In this document: positions 1 through 5,692 of the stretch, piece after piece
How positions within the stretch are numbered: position 1 is the stretch's first letter
How the letters are laid out: each line of letters begins with the position of its first letter
Origin: an uncultured Odoribacter sp.
GTDB lineage: Bacteria > Bacteroidota > Bacteroidia > Bacteroidales > Marinifilaceae
Reading direction: 5' to 3'
Assembly: GCA_905204385.1 (NCBI GenBank)
Contig: CAJKZL010000212.1
Location: 1-6,003, forward strand
Length of the DNA stretch: 6,003 bases
Notes under the pieces: generated by a model
What the model saw: the letters and a program-made list of their open reading frames with translations, nothing else
Database searches by the model: none
Told to the model about the DNA's origin: nothing
Translations under genes and position numbers: made by a program

Positions 1-493
1 GGTGGCTGTGCAGCCGGAAGCCGAAGAATTCGACGTTCAGATCAATGAAGGAGAAATCAAATGGGACACTTTTCGTTCCGGCGGAGCTGGTGGTCAGAAT
101 GTAAACAAAGTGGAATCGGGAGTTAGGTTGCGGTATATGTGGAAAAATCCGAATACGGGAGTGGCCGAAGAGATTTTGATCGAGTGTACCGAAACCCGGG
201 ATCAACCCAAAAATAAGGAGCGCGCTTTAGCCCGTTTGCGTACTTTCATTTATGACAAGGAACATCAGAAGTATGTGGACGATATTTCTGCCCGTCGCAA
301 GACTATGGTAAGTACGGGCGATCGTTCGGCTAAGATCCGAACCTATAATTTTCCGCAAGGACGGGTAACGGATCACCGGATCAATTTTACATTATATAAT
401 CTTCAGGCTGTGATGGATGGTGAATTGGACGAAGTGATCGAGAAGTTGCAGATAGAAGAAAATACCGAGCGTTTGAAAGCCAGTGGACTTTGA
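1..493 (+). CDS. prfA: Peptide chain release factor 1 (RF1), C-terminal part, 5' end cut by window
   Basis: RF1 recognises UAA and UAG in the ribosomal A site and triggers hydrolysis of the peptidyl-tRNA. The visible 163 codons cover the catalytic domain and C-terminal tail. The frame is open to the left edge; the first codon is an internal GTG (Val), not a start. The GGQ motif (GAGGQNVNK) lies at bases 89-97; its Gln is the one methylated by PrmC in known release factors. The later motif NFPQGRVTDHRIN distinguishes RF1 from RF2, and a GDRS segment precedes it. The codon-reading PxT loop and the N-terminal domain lie outside the window; full-length RF1 is about 360-370 aa. Asn follows GGQ where E. 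coli has His, and the stretch from GGQ to the KNK motif is about eight residues longer than I recall for E. coli RF1, a form I associate with Bacteroidetes. The gene ends in TGA, which RF1 itself does not read. pyrF follows after 44 bases on the same strand. Confidence 0.96.
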   Translation, partial: VAVQPEAEEFDVQINEGEIKWDTFRSGGAGGQNVNKVESGVRLRYMWKNPNTGVAEEILIECTETRDQPKNKERALARLRTFIYDKEHQKYVDDISARRKTMVSTGDRSAKIRTYNFPQGRVTDHRINFTLYNLQAVMDGELDEVIEKLQIEENTERLKASGL

Positions 494-537
494 TGGCCGG
501 CTATTCTCCGCTAATAAAATAATAAAAATACCCTATT

Positions 538-1365
538 ATGGACTATAATCAATTATTTGAACGGATCAAAACTAAAAAATCCTTTTTGTGTGTAGGTTTG
601 GATTCCGATATCGCTAAAATTCCGCCACATTTGCTGGATGCTGAAGATCCGGTCTTTGAGTTTAATAAAGAAATCATCGATGCTACAGCAGAGGTGACTA
701 TTGCTTATAAACCCAATATCGCTTTTTATGAAAGCAGAGGGGTCGAAGGTTGGCTGAGCCTGGAGAAGACAGTGAAGTATATTCGGGAGCATTATCCGGA
801 GATATTTACTATTGCCGATGCCAAACGGGGAGATATCGGCAACACTTCCCAAATGTACGCCAAAGCATTTTTGCAGACACTTGATTTTGATTCTATTACC
901 GTTGCTCCCTATATGGGTGAAGATTCCGTGACTCCTTTTTTGCAATATGAGGGGAAATGGGTGATTTTACTGGCTCTAACTTCGAATAAGGGAGCTTTTG
1001 ATTTCCAGTTTTTTGGCAGCGAAGAAGAGAAACTCTATCAGAAAGTACTCAGAAAGTCCCAGGAATGGGGGGATGCTCGTCGCATGATGTACGTTGTGGG
1101 AGCTACCAAGGCAGAGATGTTAAAGGGAATACGTGAAATAGTGCCTGAACACTTCTTGCTGGTGCCGGGTGTGGGCGCACAGGGTGGAAGCCTGGAGGAA
1201 GTTGCTAAGTATGGCATGAATGCGCATTGCGGCTTAATCGTAAATTCCTCCCGTGGGATTATTTTTGCCGACCATACCGAACGCTTTGCTGTACGTGCAG
1301 GGGAAGAAGCCCATAAATTGCAGCAGGAGATGGAAAGGCTTTTGAGAGAAGGAAAAGTATTGTAG
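538..1365 (+). CDS. pyrF: Orotidine 5'-phosphate decarboxylase (OMP decarboxylase)
   Basis: This enzyme catalyses the last step of de novo UMP synthesis, decarboxylating OMP to UMP in the cytoplasm. The 275-aa product fits the longer bacterial subfamily of about 270-280 aa. The substrate-binding LDSD lies at residues 22-25 region of the first strand, KPNIAFYE at about 58-65, and the catalytic DAKRGD at 94-99 (Asp94, Lys96, Asp99), followed by IGNTS. The phosphate-binding loops are VPGVGAQGG at about 209-217 and [10 protein letters not shown] at about 235-244. It is a complete TIM barrel with no missing catalytic residue. ATG at 538 is chosen because family homology begins within a few residues of it. 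The leader is AT-rich with no Shine-Dalgarno sequence, as is normal in Bacteroidetes. No TAnnTTTG element is visible in the 44-base gap after prfA, so co-transcription with prfA is likely. The stop is TAG. The minus-strand HAD gene ends only 39 bases beyond. Confidence 0.97.
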   Translation: MDYNQLFERIKTKKSFLCVGLDSDIAKIPPHLLDAEDPVFEFNKEIIDATAEVTIAYKPNIAFYESRGVEGWLSLEKTVKYIREHYPEIFTIADAKRGDIGNTSQMYAKAFLQTLDFDSITVAPYMGEDSVTPFLQYEGKWVILLALTSNKGAFDFQFFGSEEEKLYQKVLRKSQEWGDARRMMYVVGATKAEMLKGIREIVPEHFLLVPGVGAQGGSLEEVAKYGMNAHCGLIVNSSRGIIFADHTERFAVRAGEEAHKLQQEMERLLREGKVL

Positions 1366-1404
1366 GACGAGAGGCCCTGCCGGTTGGGTATATTTGTTGA
1401 AATT

Positions 1405-2250
1405 TCAATCCGTGGGGCCTTTACCGTTTTCCTTGAACAGCACTTGATGGATGAACTGTGTAAATCCTTCTTCCCTGTCGCGGCTTACCAGCTTATAGCG
1501 ATGTTGTAGATTGGCCGGAGCATTGGCCACCAAAAAGGCTTTTCCGCACATCTCTAAAAAATCAAGGTCATTATAGTCGTTTCCCACCCCCGCGCATTCC
1601 ATACTGTCGATTCCCAGAGTATGGAGCAACTTCCGGCAGGCATTTCCCTTATTGATTCCTTTGGCAAATATTTCCAGCCATATGGCTCTGTTGTCTTGGG
1701 GGGAAGTAGAACGTACCACTGAAAAATCCCTCAACGCTGTACGCATTGTTTCAAGCATCCGCAATTGCAGAGCATCCAGGATCACGACAAACTGAGTGGC
1801 TCGGCCCGTAATTTCTTCCGGTGAATAGATGAGACGGCCAAAAGGAGCATAAGTAGCGAGCCGTTGCTTATAATCCTCATGCAAAGGATAGAAATCGGTG
1901 TAAAAGAAATAATGGTTTTCAGGAATTTCTCTTTGGATGGTGAAGTTTATATTATGATTCCACAGATAACGGGCAATGTGTTTGGTGTGGGAGGGTGTAA
2001 GATGATCGGCAGACAATATTTGCCGGTCGTGCCAGCGCATTATGCCGGCACCGGAGGAAAATACCAGGTAGTCGATGGGAAAATCTTCAGACAGCACTTT
2101 CAGTGAAGAGTAAAGATTACGGCCTGTGGCAATGATTCGTTGACATCCCTGTTTGCCGGCAAGGATAAAAGCCTTCCGGGTGGAGGTGCTGATTTCTCCT
2201 TTACGGGGAAGAATAGTACCGTCGAGATCGGTTATGATGGCGCGGGTCAT
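1405..2250 (-). CDS. Cof-type HAD-IIB family phosphatase
   Basis: This is a 281-aa cytoplasmic haloacid-dehalogenase-superfamily hydrolase. Motif I is DLDGT at residues 8-12 (nucleophile Asp8, acid/base Asp10). Motif II is ATGR at 41-44. The motif III Lys is probably Lys201 in KGINKG. Motif IV is GVGNDYNDLDFL at about 221-232. Residues about 85-190 form the C2-type cap that sets substrate choice. The C-terminal VANAPANL and EEGFTQFI are typical of the Cof/IIB group, which dephosphorylates sugar phosphates, nucleotides or pyridoxal phosphate. In motif IV the usual first Asp of GDxxND is Asn224, while Asp225 and Asp228 remain for Mg2+ binding. The ATG overlaps the TGA of the upstream B6 kinase gene as ATGA (2247-2250), so it is the second gene of a coupled operon. 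That context suggests, but does not prove, a pyridoxal-phosphate phosphatase role, as reported for the E. coli relatives YbhA and YigL. Family call is firm; substrate is inferred. Confidence 0.92.
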   Translation of the reverse strand: MTRAIITDLDGTILPRKGEISTSTRKAFILAGKQGCQRIIATGRNLYSSLKVLSEDFPIDYLVFSSGAGIMRWHDRQILSADHLTPSHTKHIARYLWNHNINFTIQREIPENHYFFYTDFYPLHEDYKQRLATYAPFGRLIYSPEEITGRATQFVVILDALQLRMLETMRTALRDFSVVRSTSPQDNRAIWLEIFAKGINKGNACRKLLHTLGIDSMECAGVGNDYNDLDFLEMCGKAFLVANAPANLQHRYKLVSRDREEGFTQFIHQVLFKENGKGPTD

Positions 2251-3110
2251 AAGAATATCTGTTCATAGGTAAAATAGGGTAACGGTTCCACCAGGTAGTG
2301 CAGCACTTTTTCCTGATTCATACCATTCAGCGGATTATGGTCATAACCATAAGTAGCTTTAATGCCCATATTGATAAAATGTACGGCTCTTTCAATGGCT
2401 TCGGGCAGGCTGTCTTCCTGAAGCAAACAACCGGTGATCACGCTTGCAAAAGCGTCTCCGGTGCCGGGATAGCCGGCGGGAACATAATCGCTGCACACCC
2501 GCCACATGCGTTGGTCGGTTTTATTATAAGCAATGGTAGCTATATTTTTATTTTTTTCGGTAGGAGGAGCAGAAGTAATGATACAGTAATCCGGCCCTAG
2601 CAGGCTCAAACGGCGGCACCATTCGAAAGCTTCTTCTGCGGTGATGTCCGGACGAAAGGGCTGGCCGAGAAGGAGAGCGGCTTCCGTCAGATTTGGGGTG
2701 ATCACCTTTGCTTGTGAGCAGAGATGTCGCATACCCTCTACCATTTGTGTATCCATGCCCGGGTATAAACGGCCGTGGTCCCCCAATACCGGGTCGACGA
2801 TCACGAAATTATCCGATGTCCGAAAGTCATTGAAAAATTGTCCTACAATTTGCATCTGCCGGTTAGAAGCTAAATAGCCCGAGTAAAGGGCATCGAAATG
2901 CAAATGCAATTCTTTCCAGTGATCGATGATCGGTTGCATGTGGTCTGTCAGATCGAAACAGCGGAAATCGGGATATTCACTATGAGCGGATAAGATAGCT
3001 GTAGGAAGGGGGCATACCTGATAACCCATGTAGGACAAAATGGGAATAGCGACGGTCAGGGAAGCCCGTCCGTAACCGGAAAGATCGTGAATAGCTGCAA
3101 TTTTTTTCAT
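2247..3110 (-). CDS. Pyridoxamine/pyridoxal kinase family protein (PdxK/PdxY-like, COG2240)
   Basis: The product is a ribokinase-fold kinase that probably phosphorylates pyridoxamine and/or pyridoxal to the 5'-phosphate in B6 salvage, using ATP in the cytoplasm. With ATG at 3110 it is 287 aa, the usual family length. It opens MKKIAAIHDLSGYGRASLT, the N-terminal signature of the bacterial pyridoxamine kinase branch. DALYSGYL is at about 73-80, DPVLGDHG at 106-113, TPNLTEA at 138-144, and the anion-hole/catalytic GTGDAF at 216-221 with base Asp219. An upstream in-frame TTG at 3131 would add seven residues (HHQKQT between), but ATG at 3110 fits the family start better. No Shine-Dalgarno sequence is present. 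A TACATTTG -7-like element lies 30 bases upstream. The gene overlaps the HAD gene by ATGA and is divergent from glnN. The related kinase ThiD (hydroxymethylpyrimidine) is a less likely alternative: the glycine-rich SGYGRASLT and the GTGD motif favour B6. No symbol is given because pdxK and pdxY cannot be separated here. Confidence 0.9.
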   Translation of the reverse strand: MKKIAAIHDLSGYGRASLTVAIPILSYMGYQVCPLPTAILSAHSEYPDFRCFDLTDHMQPIIDHWKELHLHFDALYSGYLASNRQMQIVGQFFNDFRTSDNFVIVDPVLGDHGRLYPGMDTQMVEGMRHLCSQAKVITPNLTEAALLLGQPFRPDITAEEAFEWCRRLSLLGPDYCIITSAPPTEKNKNIATIAYNKTDQRMWRVCSDYVPAGYPGTGDAFASVITGCLLQEDSLPEAIERAVHFINMGIKATYGYDHNPLNGMNQEKVLHYLVEPLPYFTYEQIFL

Positions 3111-3139
3111 AGTTTGTTTCTGATGATGCAATTCTCAGC

Positions 3140-3147
3140 CAAATGTA
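3140..3147 (-). promoter_or_regulatory. Candidate Bacteroidetes -7 promoter element for the B6 kinase/HAD operon
   Basis: Read on the minus strand these bases are TACATTTG, an exact match to the TAnnTTTG -7 consensus of Bacteroidetes housekeeping promoters. It lies 30 bases upstream of the kinase ATG at 3110, giving a predicted short leader of roughly 20-25 bases. I see no good TTTG -33 element at the expected distance, so the assignment rests on the -7 match and position alone. Confidence 0.5.
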
Positions 3148-3159
3148 TAAAAAATACAT
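3143..3159. repeat. Short perfect inverted repeat, possible operator
   Basis: ATGTAT and ATACAT form perfect 6-bp arms around a five-A spacer. The left arm overlaps the candidate -7 element of the minus-strand operon, a location where a dimeric repressor could act. The arms are short and AT-rich, so chance occurrence is quite possible. No regulator is encoded in the window. Confidence 0.35.
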
Positions 3160-3250
3160 CATTTAGAGATGTCCTTGGAAGTTGTTTGTATTATTTTGGG
3201 AGAGTGGGGTAAAAAAGAGGGGTGGAAGCAGATTAAGAGTTAATTTTTTT

Positions 3251-3258
3251 TATTTTTG
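3251..3258 (+). promoter_or_regulatory. Candidate Bacteroidetes -7 promoter element for glnN
   Basis: TATTTTTG matches TAnnTTTG exactly and lies 40 bases before the glnN ATG, predicting a leader of about 30-35 bases. The preceding run of Ts makes the region very AT-rich, so chance matching is easier here. No clear -33 TTTG is seen about 20 bases further upstream, and no sigma-54-type GG/GC element is apparent. Confidence 0.5.
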
Positions 3259-3298
3259 CCCCTGAAATGAATAGGGCTAAATTATAATTTTATTATTT

Positions 3299-5485
3299 AT
3301 GGCGAAAATCAGATTTTTAGCGTTGGAAGAACTCGCTGGCAGGAAGCCGATCGGGATGGCTACTCGTCCCCGGGTATCCGAGATATTCGGTTGCGATGTG
3401 CTGACTATTGAAAAAATGCGGCAATATTTATCGATCGAGGCGTTCAGGAAATTGGAGAAGGTGATGTCTGAAGGAGGCTGCATAGACCGCAGTCTGGCGG
3501 ACCAGGTGGCGGCAGGTATGAAAGCCTGGGCGGCGGAAAAGGGGGCTACTCACTATACTCATTGGTTTCATCCTTTGAATGGCGCTACGGCTGAGAAGCA
3601 CGATGGCTTTATCGACTTGCAAAAGAATGGTTCTATTATCGAGGCGTTCGACGGACGAATGCTGGTGCAGCAAGAGCCCGATGCTTCGAGTTTTCCCAAC
3701 GGAGGCATCCGGAATACTTTCGAAGCCCGGGGATATACCGCTTGGGATCCGGGATCGCCTGCTTTTATCAACCATAATACGCTCTGTATTCCTACGGTTT
3801 TTGTCGCCTATACCGGTGAAGCCCTCGATTATAAAACGCCTATGCTGAAGGCGTTGGCCCTGGTCGATAAGGCTGCGGTCGGAGTATGTCAGTATTTTGA
3901 TAAGGATGTCCAGAAAGTTACGGCCACTTTGGGCTGGGAACAGGAGTATTTCTTGGTAGACGAGGCTTTGTTCAACGCCCGTCCCGACTTGAAGCTATGC
4001 GGACGTACATTGATGGGGCATTCTGCTGCCAAGGACCAACAATTGGAGGATCACTATTTCGGAGCGATTCCCGAGCGGGTGAATGCTTTTATGGATGAGT
4101 TGGAATATGAATGTCATCGTTTGGGAATACCCGCTAAAACCCGTCATAATGAATGCGCGCCGAATCAGTTTGAATTGGCTCCGATTTATGAAGAGGCTAA
4201 CCTGGCAGTCGATCATAACCAGTTGTTGATGTCGACGATGAAGCGGATTGCTAAACATCATAAGTTCAGGGTGCTGCTTCATGAAAAACCTTATAAGGGG
4301 ATCAATGGTTCGGGAAAACACAATAATTGGTCTTTGTTGACGGATACCGGGGTTAATTTATTGTCGCCGGGTAAGAATCCGAAATCCAACATGCAATTTT
4401 TGGTATTTCTGGTGACTACCACGAAGGCTGTTCTGGAGCAGGAGGCTTTATTCAAAGCTTGTATCGTATCGTTGGGCAACGAAAGGCGTTTGGGAGGGGA
4501 TGAGGCTCCTCCTGTGATCATGTCTGTTTTTTTGGGACAGCAGCTCGATTCTATTTTGGATGAGATCGAGCAGAAAGTGAGCAATAAGAAAATGAGTCCC
4601 GATGAAAAGACGGAACTGAAATTGAATGTTGGGAAAATCCCTGAGATTATGCGGGATAATACGGACCGGAACCGTACCTCTCCCTTTGCTTTTACCGGTA
4701 ACCGTTTTGAGTTCCGTGCCGTCGGTTCTTCCGCTAATTGCGGTGCTGCAATGATCGTGCTGAATACTGCCGTAGCCGAGCAGTTGATCGCTTTTAAAAA
4801 AGAAGCGGATGCGCTGATCGACAAGGGAGTAAAAAAAGATGAAGCTATTTTTCAGGTACTCCGTAAATATATTATTGCTTGCAAGAAAATTCGTTTTGAA
4901 GGGAACGGTTACAGCAAAGAATGGAAAGAGGAGGCTAAAAAGCGGGGATTATCGGTGGAAAGCGATTGTATATCTTCGTTAAAAGCGTATCTGGCGCCGA
5001 AGGCTAAGCGATTGTTCGTCGACCATGGTATTTTTACGGAACGGGAATTGGAAGCCCGCTATGAGATTAAAAACGAAACGTATTTGAAGAAACTGCAGAT
5101 CGAATCGCGGGTGTTGGGTGATTTAGCACTAAACCATATCATACCGACGGCCATTACTTATCAGAATACTTTGATCGGTAACGTGAGAGGTCTCAAGGAT
5201 ATTTTGCCGGATGTCTATGCCGAGGTGGGGGAGGTGCAACTGAAAGCCATCAAGGAAATTTCTTCGCATATTAAGGAGATCAGAACATTGGTGGACGAAA
5301 TGACGGAAGCGCGGAAAGCGGCTAATAATAATTATCCCAACGAAGTGGAGAGGGCTGCTGTTTATTCGGAGAAAGTACTGCCTTATTTGGATAAGATCCG
5401 ATATCACATCGATAAATTGGAATTATTGGTGGATGATGAAATATGGCCTTTGCCAAAATACCGTGAGCTCCTCTTTTTCAAGTAG
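3299..5485 (+). CDS. glnN: Glutamine synthetase type III (GSIII)
   Basis: GSIII makes glutamine from glutamate, ammonia and ATP, the main ammonia-assimilation step in many Bacteroidetes; it is cytoplasmic and in characterised members forms a large dodecamer. At 728 aa it has the normal GSIII length, far longer than GSI or GSII (about 350-470). The N-terminal GSIII-specific region includes THWFHPLNG (about 86-94) and the QEPDASSFPNGGIR block (125-138). Catalytic motifs follow in order: GWEQEYFL (212-219, metal-binding Glu), RHNECAPNQFE (282-292, metal-binding Glu residues), KGINGSGKHNNWS (333-345, the glutamate/ATP loop) and NRTSPFAFTGNRFEFR (458-473, nucleotide and metal contacts). The C-terminal third is helical and ends in the characteristic DEIWPLPKYRELLF. 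ATG at 3299 lies in an AT-rich leader without a Shine-Dalgarno sequence. The gene stands alone, divergent from the B6 operon, and ends in TAG. All key residues appear present. No P-II (glnK) or amtB gene adjoins it. Confidence 0.98.
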   Translation: MAKIRFLALEELAGRKPIGMATRPRVSEIFGCDVLTIEKMRQYLSIEAFRKLEKVMSEGGCIDRSLADQVAAGMKAWAAEKGATHYTHWFHPLNGATAEKHDGFIDLQKNGSIIEAFDGRMLVQQEPDASSFPNGGIRNTFEARGYTAWDPGSPAFINHNTLCIPTVFVAYTGEALDYKTPMLKALALVDKAAVGVCQYFDKDVQKVTATLGWEQEYFLVDEALFNARPDLKLCGRTLMGHSAAKDQQLEDHYFGAIPERVNAFMDELEYECHRLGIPAKTRHNECAPNQFELAPIYEEANLAVDHNQLLMSTMKRIAKHHKFRVLLHEKPYKGINGSGKHNNWSLLTDTGVNLLSPGKNPKSNMQFLVFLVTTTKAVLEQEALFKACIVSLGNERRLGGDEAPPVIMSVFLGQQLDSILDEIEQKVSNKKMSPDEKTELKLNVGKIPEIMRDNTDRNRTSPFAFTGNRFEFRAVGSSANCGAAMIVLNTAVAEQLIAFKKEADALIDKGVKKDEAIFQVLRKYIIACKKIRFEGNGYSKEWKEEAKKRGLSVESDCISSLKAYLAPKAKRLFVDHGIFTERELEARYEIKNETYLKKLQIESRVLGDLALNHIIPTAITYQNTLIGNVRGLKDILPDVYAEVGEVQLKAIKEISSHIKEIRTLVDEMTEARKAANNNYPNEVERAAVYSEKVLPYLDKIRYHIDKLELLVDDEIWPLPKYRELLFFK

Positions 5486-5538
5486 AAAGGCCTGGAGGGC
5501 TTAATGAAGGATGAACGGCTGGAGGCGTTAAGAAAGGA

Positions 5539-5564
5539 AAGTGACGGAGAATGCACAGTCACTT
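5539..5564. repeat. Hairpin-forming inverted repeat downstream of glnN
   Basis: AAGTGAC (5539-5545) and GTCACTT (5558-5564) are perfect 7-bp complementary arms with a 12-base loop. It sits 53 bases after the glnN stop and 32 bases before a stronger hairpin. No U-tract follows, so it is not a convincing terminator alone; it may be part of the glnN 3' untranslated region or chance. Confidence 0.4.
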
Positions 5565-5596
5565 CAGCAACAATGAAAAATGAGATAAAGTGAGCA

Positions 5597-5622
5597 CGGA
5601 AGCAAAATTTATTTTGCTTCCG
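5597..5622. terminator. Perfect 11-bp hairpin between convergent glnN and GH3 genes, probable terminator
   Basis: CGGAAGCAAAA (5597-5607) and TTTTGCTTCCG (5612-5622) are exactly complementary around a TTTA loop. This is the strongest stem in the window and lies between two converging genes, where a bidirectional terminator is expected. It is not a textbook rho-independent terminator, because no run of Ts follows on either strand beyond the stem, and the inner part of the stem is all A-T. It could instead protect transcript 3' ends. The rest of the 207-base gap (5486-5692) shows only weak features. Confidence 0.6.
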
Positions 5623-5692
5623 CTAAACCTAAGAAATTAGAAGACAGCGAAACTGGCTCGGCGGGGAAGCGTGCGGATTATTTCGATATCCT

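Noticed and set aside
2..4. GTG as start codon of a 163-aa release-factor-like protein (as in short rescue factors)
   Set aside because: The sequence at the edge (VAVQPEAEEFDV) matches the interior of full-length RF1, and the RF1-specific NFPQGRVTDHRIN follows, so this is truncated prfA rather than an ArfB-type rescue factor.
553..945. 130-codon minus-strand open frame inside pyrF
   Set aside because: It lies wholly antisense to the conserved pyrF coding sequence and its translation shows no recognisable domain.
3111..3131. Seven-residue N-terminal extension of the B6 kinase from TTG at 3131
   Set aside because: The start would be a TTG, the extra residues do not belong to the family, and the predicted -7 element would leave almost no leader. 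ATG at 3110 fits the family start.
4291..4824. 177-codon minus-strand open frame inside glnN
   Set aside because: It is the antisense shadow of the catalytic region of glnN; Ser/Lys-rich low-complexity content is what reverse-reading of that gene would give.
5487..5502. Hairpin immediately after the glnN stop
   Set aside because: The stem is short with a G-G mismatch in the middle and no U-tract.
5492..5530. Imperfect direct repeat (CTGGAGG at 5492-5498 and 5519-5525 with similar flanks)
   Set aside because: Only two copies with mismatches in the flanks; no sign of an array or regulatory iteron.
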